Source: Cytophagaceae bacterium (GTDB lineage Bacteria; Bacteroidota; Bacteroidia; Cytophagales; Cytophagaceae). Taken from it: a stretch of DNA of 64,000 nucleotides. The notes under the pieces are model-generated. The model was not told the DNA's origin. It saw only the letters and a list, made by a program, of their open reading frames with translations, and searched no databases. Positions within the stretch are counted from its first letter, which is position 1; every line of letters begins with the position of its first letter. The stretch covers positions 1 to 64,000 of the forward strand of contig JALONM010000003.1 in NCBI GenBank assembly GCA_025454925.1, in the 5' to 3' direction. Of the stretch, positions 41,271 to 50,565 are shown piece after piece. The position numbers were made by a program, and so were the translations under genes.

Positions 41271-42554
41271 ATGACAGAGGAATTTATCAGCTACCTGTGG
41301 ACGCATCAATATTTTTCCAAAGATCAACTATGCACCTCCGATGGCAAACCACTCCGTATACTCTTCCCGGGCATTCGAAACCACCATCAGGGTCCAGATT
41401 TTTTACATGCCCGCCTGATACTCGATCAGATGGAATGGTTCGGAAATATTGAAATTCATATCCGTGCTTCCGATTGGGAAAAACATCACCGGGGAGATGA
41501 GCGATACAATTCAACCATCCTCCATGTAGTATGGGAAGAAAACCAAATTATTCAACGTGCTGATGAAAGTGTGCTCCCATGTTTGTCGCTTCGATCCCGC
41601 ACCGATTCTGCATTACTGGAGCAATGTCAGCAGCTACGTGTTTCGCCTGAAATTCCGGCTTGCCGGCCACATTGGCCGGGTGTAGAATCCATTTATTGGT
41701 CTCAAATGATGGAGCGATGTGCGGTGGAACGACTCGAACAAAAATCCCAACAAATTCAATCCAAGCTGCAGGAACATGCTTCCTGGGACGAACTGCTGTG
41801 GCATTTAGTGGCCCGGGCAATCATGCGGCAAGTAAACGCGTTACCCATGGAGCAATTACTGCATTCATTACCTTACAAATTATTATATAAATACCGACAT
41901 CGAACCTCACAACTGGAAGCATTATTATTAGGACATGCTGGTTTGCTTGCAGCTCCGGTCCATAGTGCTTATGCCTGTTTTCTTGCCAAGGAATATGAAT
42001 ACCTTTCTGCCTTGCACCAGTTGCCTGCGGCTATGCGTCAATCTCAATGGAACTTTTTACGCACGCGCCCATCCAATTTCCCTTCTCTTCGACTGGTGCA
42101 ACTGGCCCGGATACTTCCTACCTTGGAGGACGTCCGCTCTGTGCTGGAAGACAATCAGCGATTAGAAACCATAGGAACATTGCTGGCTCCACAGGCATCC
42201 TCCATCAACATGGATCCTTATCACTTTCTAGGCCTGGAGAAATGTTCATTGCAGATAGGACAAGATACGCTGCACACATTGTATATTAACGCGCTGGTGC
42301 CCTGGTTGGTGGCCAGATCTCAGTTTTTAAATACCCCGTCTTTGGCCGACCAAGCGTTGGACTTGCTCAGCCAATTGCCACCTGAGTCGAATAAAATTAC
42401 ACGAAGTTACGCATCACCCTATATCCCCATCACTAATGCACTGGATACTCAAGGGATTATTTGGTTGCATAACCAATACTGCCAAGGTAAAAAATGTTTA
42501 TCTTGCCGTATTGGAAATAAAATTCTGAATGGAAAAATGGCAACACCTGTATAG
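41271..42554 (+). CDS. DUF2851 family protein
   Basis: The 427 residues begin with EFISYLWTHQYFSKDQLCTSDGKPLRILFPGIRNHHQGPDFLHARLILDQMEWFGNIEIHIRASDWEKHHRGDERYNSTILHVVW. The block is characteristic of DUF2851, including GPDF, WxGNIEIHxxxSDW and HxxxxYNxxxLHVVW. It might form a nuclease-like active site (acidic and histidine residues on adjacent strands), though activity is not known to me. The final LHNQYCQGKKCLSCRIG is a typical C-terminus (CxxKxCLxCxIG). It overlaps the next membrane-protein gene by 26 bases and is divergent from the sirtuin gene. Confidence 0.85.
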   Translation: MTEEFISYLWTHQYFSKDQLCTSDGKPLRILFPGIRNHHQGPDFLHARLILDQMEWFGNIEIHIRASDWEKHHRGDERYNSTILHVVWEENQIIQRADESVLPCLSLRSRTDSALLEQCQQLRVSPEIPACRPHWPGVESIYWSQMMERCAVERLEQKSQQIQSKLQEHASWDELLWHLVARAIMRQVNALPMEQLLHSLPYKLLYKYRHRTSQLEALLLGHAGLLAAPVHSAYACFLAKEYEYLSALHQLPAAMRQSQWNFLRTRPSNFPSLRLVQLARILPTLEDVRSVLEDNQRLETIGTLLAPQASSINMDPYHFLGLEKCSLQIGQDTLHTLYINALVPWLVARSQFLNTPSLADQALDLLSQLPPESNKITRSYASPYIPITNALDTQGIIWLHNQYCQGKKCLSCRIGNKILNGKMATPV

Positions 42555-43845
42555 TGCCTGCATCATGGGAATCCTGCTTTTACTATGGTACAAAGGAACA
42601 GGATACTTTACGCGCCTAGCTCTTGGTAATTATTATTACTTTTCGCTGCTGTTAAAAATTGGTTTCATGCTGATTATGCTGGTTATCCATCAGTTCTGGT
42701 ATTCTCAAAATGATTACACCGCCGTTACTCAAGCATTTGAAGGCTTGAGCGGTCTGCTGTTGAATGATATTCGCACCTACTGGGAATGCTTATCCGGAAT
42801 ACAACACAAGCGATTAGATGACTTATTGATTTTTCAACGCGATGACCGCGCCTGGTATTTTTTGCGTGTTTTTCATCCTGTTTATGTTATTAGTGGCAAC
42901 AATATCTGGACATCCAGCTTTTTTTTCACCTTAGTATTTCATTCCATTACCTTCGTCTTTGTAAATTTCCTTCATATTCGTTTTCACCTGAGAGCTTCCC
43001 TCTTAATGATTGCGTTTTTCCTGCTTCCAACCTATGGTTTCTGGTGTTCAGGATATTGGAAAGAACCAGTGGTTTTTTCCATGCTTTACGCCAGCATATT
43101 GCTTCTCCATGCATTTCGTCCTCAACCGTGGTGGAAGAATACAGGAATTGTATTGTTGGTTATCCTGCTTTGGTTTATCAGTACTCGGTTGAAATTTTAT
43201 TTCGTAGCTCCTTTTCTTATTTTCTTTATTCCATACCTTACCACACGTTGGCTTTCCCAACGATATTCACTGAAACCCGCCTGGAAAGTCTTCTGCATGG
43301 CAATCTGCATGGCCTTTATGGTAGTAGTGGCGTCGCAATTACATTACACTCTTTCTTTATCGCAAGTTTCGAGATCTATCTGGATAAATCATTTCGTTAT
43401 ACATCTGGTTTCTTACAATCATGATTTTATTTTTGAAAATTTCGGACCTAGTTTTTATGAATTGCTATGTTCTATTCCGGAAGCATTGCAACACGGATTT
43501 CTGTCCCCCTTTCCTTCCCTATTGTATAATCCACTTATGGTAGTTTTTGGAATAGAATATGCCTTGTTGGGATCGTTATTTTTCATCTTGCTCTTTCAAA
43601 GACTGCGTTCTGGAAAAATTCCGGTGTATTGGTTAGAAACAAGTTGTCTAGTTCTTTTCATTTTCTTCTCACTTTGTTTGCTGGCACTGACTTGTCCAAA
43701 TCCTGGCACCTTATCACGCTACAAAACATTGGTGCAGCCATTCTGGAGTATGCTGGTGCTGCATGCAATTCCCGATCGATATTACCAACAGTTGGAAACC
43801 ATTTGGCTGAAAAGTCAGAATCGTTTTCTGAAAAATTTCAAGTGA
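42529..43845 (+). CDS. Polytopic membrane protein, GT-C-like, unknown
   Basis: The 438 residues contain about ten hydrophobic segments, with a Tyr/Trp-rich first half and IWTSSFFFTLVFHSITFVFVNFLHIRF in the middle. No classical GT-C DxD or ExD motif is obvious in the first loop. The topology resembles Bacteroidota sugar-polymer membrane enzymes in which YKGTGYF and NDYTAVTQAFEG are outside loops. The overlap with DUF2851 suggests a shared transcript. The function is unassigned. Confidence 0.6.
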   Translation: MEKWQHLYSACIMGILLLLWYKGTGYFTRLALGNYYYFSLLLKIGFMLIMLVIHQFWYSQNDYTAVTQAFEGLSGLLLNDIRTYWECLSGIQHKRLDDLLIFQRDDRAWYFLRVFHPVYVISGNNIWTSSFFFTLVFHSITFVFVNFLHIRFHLRASLLMIAFFLLPTYGFWCSGYWKEPVVFSMLYASILLLHAFRPQPWWKNTGIVLLVILLWFISTRLKFYFVAPFLIFFIPYLTTRWLSQRYSLKPAWKVFCMAICMAFMVVVASQLHYTLSLSQVSRSIWINHFVIHLVSYNHDFIFENFGPSFYELLCSIPEALQHGFLSPFPSLLYNPLMVVFGIEYALLGSLFFILLFQRLRSGKIPVYWLETSCLVLFIFFSLCLLALTCPNPGTLSRYKTLVQPFWSMLVLHAIPDRYYQQLETIWLKSQNRFLKNFK

Positions 43846-44126
43846 TAAAAACCACGCTTTACCTCATTCAAAATGAATGGGGATGTTGGGCAATACCAAT
43901 CCTTTTTAGTAGTTTTAACTGGGTTTAGTCCTTAGAAGCGCAGTGTATTATGGAGCATTTCATGGCTCTGCGTTTCATGGCCTGTAATGCAATGCCGACA
44001 CAGGAAATCATGGGAATTTCTTTTATTTTAATGGTTTCTGAGTTAATCGTTTTTCATTAGAAGAATTTTTATTGAAAAATACGGGTTTAATTCTATGGTT
44101 TCTTGAGCCTCAAATAAACAGGTAGT
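43846..44126. repeat. Intergenic region with short repeats shared with 60820-61250
   Basis: The 281 bases hold no gene. CATGGCTCTGCGTTTCATGGC at 43961-43981 recurs at 60820-60840 with two differences. The block starting AGAAGAATTTTTATTG at 44059-44090 recurs at 61220-61250, and in reverse at 54831-54854. The second lies just ahead of the PorE-like gene and could carry promoter or other regulatory function. Confidence 0.5.
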
Positions 44127-46073
44127 ATGAATACAACACGTTGGATAATCAAATTTGCTCTGGGTCTGGCCCTACTTATTTTTCTTCCGGTATCCGAAAC
44201 CTATGCACAGCAATTAAGTACCAAAAGTAAAAAAGCGATACGGTACTACCAGCAAGCTGATTTGTATCTAAGTTCCGCGTATCGCAGGTTTGAAGAAGCC
44301 AAAGAACTCTTATATAGTGCCATTCAGGAAGATCCGGAGTTTGTGGAAGCTTACCTGAAGCTTGCAAGCATCCATAAACTTTTTAACGATTCGGAAAAAG
44401 CCCGGAAAGCTTTACAGAAAGCAGCCGATTTAAAACCTTCGGATCCTGCATTGGCAGGCGCCTATTTGCTGTTGGCCGATTTGTACATGGAAAATTCCAG
44501 CTTTGACAAAGCTGCCGTGTATTACGAAAAAGTAATTCAGGTGCAAGTCAAGGATCAAACCATGTTGATGAAAGCCGAAAGCCGACTCAAATCAGCAAAA
44601 TTTGCTGCTCAGGCCATCCAAAACCCGGTTCCAGTAAAGCCTAAAAAGATGGAAGCCTCCATCAATAATTTTCATGCACAGGGCTATCCAATTCTCACGG
44701 CCGACAATCAAACGATGCTTTTTTATGTGTTGCGGACGCCCGATAGCAAAGGCGATATTATGATCAGTCAAAAAAATACGTCGGGACAATGGGAACATGC
44801 GGTTTCACTTTCAGAGGCAATTAACAGCGATGCCGATGAAGGAGCTCCGACAATGTCTGCCGATGGACGGTCGGTGGTATTTGCAGCCTGTCAACGGCCT
44901 GGTTCAGTAGGAGGTTGCGACTTGTATATTTCCTACCGGGAAGGAGACGAATGGACCGCTCCGGAGAATCTTGGAAACCAGGTAAATTCCAGCGCCTGGG
45001 ACTCCGAACCCAGCATCAGCGCCGATGGCAGAACCTTATACTTTTCCTCTGACCGACCTGTTGCAAAAGGCAGAAGAGACCGAAATATCTGGATGTCTCA
45101 AAAAGATGCCCAAGGTGCATGGAGCAAAGCCGTTGCCTTGGGAGCCCCCATCAATACACCTGGTGACGAGGTGTCTCCCTTTATTCATGCCAACAATCAA
45201 ACCCTTTACTTTGCTTCTAACTTTCACCCTGGCATGGGAGGATACGATGTTTTCTATTCCCGAAAAAAAGATACTACCTGGAGTACTCCGGTAAACTTGG
45301 GATATCCTCTTAATACCACCGACAACGACGGCACCATTTTCATTACTACCGATGGTGCCACCGGTTATTATTCCGTTTTTGAAAGAAACGCCCGCTATAA
45401 TTCAGCTTCTTTCATTTATGAATTTGAAATGCCTGAAACCTTGAAAGAAGAAAATAGATCTACATATTCCAAAGGCATCGTCACCGACAAAATAAGCAGC
45501 AAACCCTTGAAGGCAACAATAGAATTGATTGATCTGCAAAGCGCACAAGTTTCCCAATCCGTGCAATCGGATAAAGTATCTGGTAGTTATTTACTGGTGC
45601 TAACTCAAGGACAACAATATGTACTGCGTGTTTCGGCGGAAGGCTATTTGTTTGAAAGCCGCATGCTCGATTTTCGCTCTGTCGAAAAATTGGATCCCCT
45701 ATCTTTGAATTTCCAACTTACTCCTGCCAAGAGCGGCGCCTCCATTGTACTTAATAATATCTTCTTCCAAAGCAATAGTGCTGAATTGCAAAAAGAATCT
45801 TTTGTAGAGTTGGATAAAATCGCCGACTTCCTATCGATGAATCCTACTTTACGGATAGAACTATCCGGACATACAGACGACATTGGCTCTGATGCAGAGA
45901 ATCTGCTCTTGTCGGGAAAAAGAGCTACCACGGTGTATGATTACTTATTGAAAAAAGGAATTAAAGCAGAACGCTTAAAACATACAGGTCTTGGAGAAAG
46001 AAAACCCAAATATCCCAATAACAACGAGGCCAACCGGGCTTTGAACCGACGCATAGAGTTTAAGATTTTGTAA
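44127..46073 (+). CDS. PorE-like TPR / beta-propeller / OmpA protein
   Basis: The 648 residues combine a signal peptide (ends SETYAQ), TPR repeats (about 30-160; FEEAKELLYSAIQEDPEFVEAYLKLASI) and PD40/WD40-like propeller blades (about 185-430; GAPTMSADGRSVVFAA, SEPSISADGRTLYFSSDR). A carboxypeptidase-regulatory-like beta domain follows (about 445-535), then an OmpA peptidoglycan-binding domain (about 545-648; LSGHTDDIGSDAENLLLSGKRATTVYDYL). The order matches PorE, a T9SS periplasmic component of Porphyromonas. PorE-type OmpA families are numerous in this phylum, and T9SS cargo occurs at 52959. The signal has no lipobox, unlike some PorE relatives. Confidence 0.82.
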   Translation: MNTTRWIIKFALGLALLIFLPVSETYAQQLSTKSKKAIRYYQQADLYLSSAYRRFEEAKELLYSAIQEDPEFVEAYLKLASIHKLFNDSEKARKALQKAADLKPSDPALAGAYLLLADLYMENSSFDKAAVYYEKVIQVQVKDQTMLMKAESRLKSAKFAAQAIQNPVPVKPKKMEASINNFHAQGYPILTADNQTMLFYVLRTPDSKGDIMISQKNTSGQWEHAVSLSEAINSDADEGAPTMSADGRSVVFAACQRPGSVGGCDLYISYREGDEWTAPENLGNQVNSSAWDSEPSISADGRTLYFSSDRPVAKGRRDRNIWMSQKDAQGAWSKAVALGAPINTPGDEVSPFIHANNQTLYFASNFHPGMGGYDVFYSRKKDTTWSTPVNLGYPLNTTDNDGTIFITTDGATGYYSVFERNARYNSASFIYEFEMPETLKEENRSTYSKGIVTDKISSKPLKATIELIDLQSAQVSQSVQSDKVSGSYLLVLTQGQQYVLRVSAEGYLFESRMLDFRSVEKLDPLSLNFQLTPAKSGASIVLNNIFFQSNSAELQKESFVELDKIADFLSMNPTLRIELSGHTDDIGSDAENLLLSGKRATTVYDYLLKKGIKAERLKHTGLGERKPKYPNNNEANRALNRRIEFKIL

Positions 46074-46167
46074 TAGTCAAGTAGCCCGTTTTAATTCCTT
46101 ATAATTAGGAAACATCAACTTAACCCTCTACTAACAATTAGATAATTTTTGCGCAGGATCTTTGGGA

Positions 46168-47742
46168 ATGCGTAAGCAACATTTCCCATCCATAGCCAGT
46201 ATCATATTCATATGCTTCACTGGAGTAGCTTTTTTACTGCACCTTGGATCGCAGGCTTTACTGGCCGATGAGCCAACCCGCGCCTTGGTAATGATGGAAA
46301 TGAAACTCAGTGGAAATTTGCTGGTTCCTTCCATAAACGGCAACCCCTATTTGAACAAACCTCCTCTATTCAACTGGATTCTTTATGGGATCACGGAATT
46401 GGCGGGGTCCGAACATGAATTTTGGCTTCGTTTGCCATCGGTATTGTCATTCTTCCTGTTTGCTTTTCTGATTTATTTTTTTCTGAAAAAAGATCTGGGA
46501 CATGAAATTGCTTTCGCGTGTTCGCTGGCTACCTTAGGCAGTTTGCGCCTTCTTTTCTACGAAAGTTTTCTTGGCCATATCGATCCTTTATTTTGTTGTG
46601 CCATTCTTACATTGTGGGGAACAACCCGTGCCTATTTGGCCAGTAGGATGAATACTTCCTACTTTTTCTACGCTTGGGTCATTACCCTCATCGCATTTTT
46701 TTTAAAAGGATTACCAGCCTTGGTATTTTTGTTTCATGCACAACTGTTTATTTTTTTTAAACCACCGTTGCGCCGACAACTTTTTTCTGCCCCCCAATGG
46801 CTGGGAGGGTTACTTTTTTTTATCATCACCGGAGCCTACTACTTGGCTTATTCTCAAAAAGCACCCTTGATGCCGCTGCTAACTGCCTTGCTGCATGAAT
46901 CCAGCAAGCGAACCGTACTGGAAAATTCCTGGTGGATCTCCATCCGTCATCTATTCCTTTTCCCATTGGAATGCTTTATCAACTTTGCTCCCTGGACATT
47001 TCTTCTTATCGTCATTCCTGTAAAGGCTTGGAAAAAATTATGGGGCGAAGAAAAAATCCGGTTCTGGATTCAGTTTTGTTTTTTAAACAGCATCGTGTAC
47101 TGGCTGTCACCCGAAACAAGACCTCGCTACATTATGATGTTTATTCCATTTATTCTATTGCCAGGCATCTATTATGGTATGAAGTGCCGGTGCAAAGCCA
47201 GCATTCAGGCTAATATCATCAAGACGATTGCCGGAATAATGATACTTGCGGGAATTGGGATGGTGGCGGCAGGACAATTGGGAACCTTGGTGAATGCAAC
47301 CCTAAGCGCTTCCATTTTATTTCTTTTTGCAATTAGTTTGTTTGTTTACCTGCATAAGCGTTCAAACCCAATTCGCACCAATTTTCAATTATTGATATTG
47401 ATTGGTTGCAGCTTGATGGTGATGCGAATATGCTTTGGAATTTCAATTCTGGCCACCCGATCCTTGAACGAACCATCGGCCTTGTATAAGAAAGAAGCAG
47501 AACGACTGGCTGAAAAGACGAAGGAACACCAACTTATAATTCACGCATATACCGTAGTGCCACACGATGAATTATTCTACCTGGAAAGATCGCGCAGAAC
47601 AATAGTTACCATTACACATGCCGAGCCCCAAAAAGGAATATGCTATTTCACCTACAAAGCTGACACCAGTCGATTTCACTTACTCGACAGCATGAAAACC
47701 TCTTTTGAACAAGCCACAGTTTTTGCATGTCTGCTAAAATAA
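46168..47742 (+). CDS. ArnT/FlmK-like lipid-linked sugar transferase (GT83/GT39)
   Basis: The ATG at 46168 gives 524 residues with about 11-12 membrane helices. The first loop carries the DEPTRALVMMEMKLSGNLLVPSINGNPYLNKPPLFNW block, in which Asp-Glu is the catalytic pair of ArnT-type transferases. The DE, 'p.lng.pyl.KPPl..w' pattern identifies the family. These enzymes transfer a sugar from a polyprenyl phosphate carrier to lipid A or a glycan at the outer face of the inner membrane. It is followed by a flippase-like gene, a GT2 and a YdjC deacetylase, which together resemble the Francisella FlmF2-NaxD-FlmK route. The C-terminal soluble part is short. Confidence 0.85.
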   Translation: MRKQHFPSIASIIFICFTGVAFLLHLGSQALLADEPTRALVMMEMKLSGNLLVPSINGNPYLNKPPLFNWILYGITELAGSEHEFWLRLPSVLSFFLFAFLIYFFLKKDLGHEIAFACSLATLGSLRLLFYESFLGHIDPLFCCAILTLWGTTRAYLASRMNTSYFFYAWVITLIAFFLKGLPALVFLFHAQLFIFFKPPLRRQLFSAPQWLGGLLFFIITGAYYLAYSQKAPLMPLLTALLHESSKRTVLENSWWISIRHLFLFPLECFINFAPWTFLLIVIPVKAWKKLWGEEKIRFWIQFCFLNSIVYWLSPETRPRYIMMFIPFILLPGIYYGMKCRCKASIQANIIKTIAGIMILAGIGMVAAGQLGTLVNATLSASILFLFAISLFVYLHKRSNPIRTNFQLLILIGCSLMVMRICFGISILATRSLNEPSALYKKEAERLAEKTKEHQLIIHAYTVVPHDELFYLERSRRTIVTITHAEPQKGICYFTYKADTSRFHLLDSMKTSFEQATVFACLLK

Positions 47743-48611
47743 TTTCTTTGCCCCCTTATCTGGTCTTCCTTTTTAAGATTTCCGTTTCCTGTGTATTGGT
47801 ATTCATGGTACTTACTAAAATGGATTGGAAAGAATTATCGAGTATACAAGCAACCTCCTTATACCGGGTACTACCCGTTTCGGTGCTTGCGTATTTACTT
47901 TCTAAGTTTGCCTCCGCTGTTCGACAACACCAGTTATTATCGAAGGAAGGAATCAACATTTCGTACAAAGAAAATTTAAAAATTTACTGGCTGGGAATGT
48001 TTTACAACACTCTGTTGCCAGGAGGCGTTGGCGGCGATATGATAAAAGCTATTCAGCTGCACAAACTCAGTAAGGTTCCTCTGGTGCGCATTGCCAAAAT
48101 TTTGTTGTTGGATCGTTTGTCGGGCATGGTGGTTCTGCTGAGTGCCATAGCCCTACTTGGATGGATTATTTTACCTCATATCGGAAACATTGGTGTATGG
48201 ACTTGGTTAGCCTGTTTTCTTGCATGTTTTCCATTGATGCATGGCATTCATTATTATTTATCTCCCGTCAACAAGGCTGCTCAGTGGAAAGGTTGGCTGC
48301 TATCGGCAATGGTGCAGGGCATACAGGGCCTTATGTTTTTATACATTGTTTTCAACCTGGGAAATCATGAGGTTAGCATCGCACCATGCATGTTTATCTT
48401 TTTCCTTTCTTCGCTGGCAGCTTCTCTCCCCTTGAGTATAGGAGGCATTGGCGTAAGGGAATATATTTTCCTGGTGTTGGCATCGCATTATTCAATGCCG
48501 TCTTCCATACTGGTAAGTGGCTCCTTTATCTTTTACCTGAGCAGCCTGGCAGCCAGTTTACCTGGCGTTTTCTTTACCCGATTTACCAGCACAAAAAAAA
48601 CAGGCACCTAA
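47727..48611 (+). CDS. Lysylphosphatidylglycerol synthase-TM/UPF0104 membrane protein, candidate flippase
   Basis: The 294 residues have about eight hydrophobic helices. YNTLLPGGVGGDMIKAIQLHKLSKVPLVRIAKILLLDRLSGM is the conserved central block of the LPG_synthase_TM family (normally 'N.flPg..GGD..ra..l....'). SLAASLPLSIGGIGVREYIFLVLAS matches the second conserved 'lP.s.gGlGvrE' block. This fold occurs as a flippase domain of MprF and in AglD-type proteins. It overlaps the ArnT-like gene by 16 bases, and is a plausible carrier for the lipid-linked sugar; this is inference. Confidence 0.82.
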   Translation: MSAKIISLPPYLVFLFKISVSCVLVFMVLTKMDWKELSSIQATSLYRVLPVSVLAYLLSKFASAVRQHQLLSKEGINISYKENLKIYWLGMFYNTLLPGGVGGDMIKAIQLHKLSKVPLVRIAKILLLDRLSGMVVLLSAIALLGWIILPHIGNIGVWTWLACFLACFPLMHGIHYYLSPVNKAAQWKGWLLSAMVQGIQGLMFLYIVFNLGNHEVSIAPCMFIFFLSSLAASLPLSIGGIGVREYIFLVLASHYSMPSSILVSGSFIFYLSSLAASLPGVFFTRFTSTKKTGT

Positions 48612-48662
48612 AATTTACGATTTGATTACCCAAAAGAAACAGTGGATGGAGAACTTTAGGAC

Positions 48663-49676
48663 ATGGAAATAAGAAGCGTTTCGATAATTGTGCCGGTGCA
48701 TAATGAAGCCCATTCCTTGCGGAAATTATCAGAGAAAGTTCATGCAGTTCTTGACAATCAAACATATCGATATGAACTTATTTTTGTAAACGACGGAAGT
48801 AAAGACCGCAGCTGGGAAATCATTCAGGAGTTGAGTCAAAACAACCGTCGCATTAAGGGAATTGATTTGGCAGGAAATTACGGTCAAACGATGGCTTTGA
48901 GAGCTGGTATCGAGAAGGCTAAGGGCGATGTAGTGGTGGCCATGGACGGAGATTTACAACACGACCCTATCTATATTCCTCAATTCCTTCAGCTTATTGA
49001 AGAGGGATACGACATGGTAGGTGGATATAAAGAAACCGACTCCCGATCAACCTCCACCGCGTTGCTGTCTAAAATTGCTCATTGGTTGATCTGCCAACTA
49101 AGTGGGGTTCGATTAAAGTATTTCGGAGCCACGTTTAGAGCGTATCGAACCTATTTGCTTAAACAATCCCATTTAATGGGCGACTCTCACCGGTTCTTAG
49201 CAGCGTTACTCTCAAGAAAAGGAATACGGCAAACTGAAATTCCTATTCGCATTGAAGACCGGATTCATGGCAAAAGCAATTATTCCTGGAAGAAAATATT
49301 TATTATTTTACCGGATTTAATTTTTTTAAAGTTTATCGTATCCTTCATGAACAAACCATTCCGCTTGTTTGGAAGCATTGGAGCTGTTTCATTTCTTTCA
49401 GGTTTCTTCCTTTCAATTCTCCTTATAGGCTTATCATTGTTTTCTTCGGCTAATATTAAAGAAGAATACATTTCCGAATTTATTTTTTCACTCATCTCCA
49501 TGACGCTTGGCGCCATCCTTTTATGTTTTGGTATTGTAGCGGAGATCGGAGTTCATACCTATTTTTTAAAATCCAACAGAAGTCCCTATTGTATCCGCGA
49601 ACAAACAGGAATTTCCAAAAACAAAGTACGGATGTTGTCCAGCCATCCTGCATATCAGGAGGTACAAGGTGCGTAA
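48663..49676 (+). CDS. Polyprenyl-phosphate glycosyltransferase, ArnC/FlmF2/DPMS-like
   Basis: The 337 residues start with a GT2 domain: IIVPVHNEAHSLRKL, IFVNDGSKDRSW (D for nucleotide), VVVAMDGDLQHDP (DxD-like), GGYKETDSRS, and RFLAALLSRKG. Two membrane helices at about 230-295 follow, the layout of ArnC, GtrB and FlmF2 enzymes. They attach a sugar to undecaprenyl phosphate at the cytoplasmic face. It lies 51 bases after the flippase-like gene and overlaps the deacetylase gene by eight bases, so it is part of one operon. Confidence 0.92.
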   Translation: MEIRSVSIIVPVHNEAHSLRKLSEKVHAVLDNQTYRYELIFVNDGSKDRSWEIIQELSQNNRRIKGIDLAGNYGQTMALRAGIEKAKGDVVVAMDGDLQHDPIYIPQFLQLIEEGYDMVGGYKETDSRSTSTALLSKIAHWLICQLSGVRLKYFGATFRAYRTYLLKQSHLMGDSHRFLAALLSRKGIRQTEIPIRIEDRIHGKSNYSWKKIFIILPDLIFLKFIVSFMNKPFRLFGSIGAVSFLSGFFLSILLIGLSLFSSANIKEEYISEFIFSLISMTLGAILLCFGIVAEIGVHTYFLKSNRSPYCIREQTGISKNKVRMLSSHPAYQEVQGA

Positions 49677-50442
49677 GTTAATTGTAAATGCAGATGATTA
49701 TGGCCTTTCTAATTCTGTCAATAAGGCCATTCTAAATTTATTGGAATCAGAAAGAATTTCCAGCACTACTGTCTTAGCTAATTACGCTTCGAGTCATGCT
49801 CTCCAGCAACTCCTGCCTTTTAAAAATCAAGCAGGTATTCATTTAAATCTGGTGGAAGGAAAACCCATTTGCGATCCCGATCTATTGCCATCTATCACAG
49901 AAAACGGATGTTTTATCGGTTCGAAAAAAATGCTGAAACGATTGATCTTACACCGCATTAACCCGGCAGAAGTAGCCATGGAGGTGAGAGCCCAAATTAT
50001 AAAAGTAAAAGAGGCTGGATTTCCCATTACGCATGCCGATTCTCATCAGCATACTCATACCTTCCCACTTCTTTCATCAATAATTGCGGAGGAATTGAGC
50101 AGGTTTTCCATTCAGTATATTCGTTACTCAAAGCCAGATAACAGAGATAGTGCGCGTATGAAAATGCTATTTGGACTTCAACTATTTTTTTCTTCTACGC
50201 AAAAAAAATTTAAACGTCCTTCCGCTCTGTTAAGTGATTTTTCTATACCCAACTTTAATCCTCAACTACTGGAAAAAAAATTAAAAAAATATCCAGGTGT
50301 AGTGGAATTGATGTGTCACCCTTCTGTGGAGAACGACAGGAGCTATTTAAACAAAAAACGAGACTACGAATTTCTGCAATCGGACGACTGGTTGAACATA
50401 TTAAAAACATCCAACAGATCGCTTATTCCATTTAATTTCTGA
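49669..50442 (+). CDS. YdjC/ChbG-family carbohydrate deacetylase, NaxD-like
   Basis: The 257 residues start at a GTG (49669) preceded by a strong AGGAGG eight bases upstream, and overlap the GT2 gene by eight bases. LIVNADDYGLSNSVNKAIL has the ADDYG metal motif (Asp-Asp). GIHLNLVEGKP has the conserved HxNL, and THADSHQHTHTFP holds further metal-ligand histidines. The family removes acetyl groups from N-acetylated sugars. NaxD of Francisella acts on undecaprenyl-phosphate N-acetylgalactosamine, so this gene's neighbours suggest the same step here. The specific substrate is inference. Confidence 0.9.
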   Translation: MRKLIVNADDYGLSNSVNKAILNLLESERISSTTVLANYASSHALQQLLPFKNQAGIHLNLVEGKPICDPDLLPSITENGCFIGSKKMLKRLILHRINPAEVAMEVRAQIIKVKEAGFPITHADSHQHTHTFPLLSSIIAEELSRFSIQYIRYSKPDNRDSARMKMLFGLQLFFSSTQKKFKRPSALLSDFSIPNFNPQLLEKKLKKYPGVVELMCHPSVENDRSYLNKKRDYEFLQSDDWLNILKTSNRSLIPFNF

Positions 50443-50472
50443 TTATTTACTCCTTCTTAAGGAGTAAATAAT
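50442..50472. promoter_or_regulatory. Perfect 14-bp inverted repeat after the deacetylase stop
   Basis: ATTATTTACTCCTT (50442-50455) pairs exactly with AAGGAGTAAATAAT (50459-50472) around CTT. There is no T-run after it, so it may be a protein-binding operator or a processing hairpin as well as a terminator. It starts at the last base of the deacetylase stop codon. Confidence 0.5.
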
Positions 50473-50565
50473 GAAAACGAAATAATTTAATAGAATAATG
50501 GATTGGCATTGTTCGATTTTAATGCTACATTAATTGTAGATAATAGACTGGTAAGTACTTGTTGT

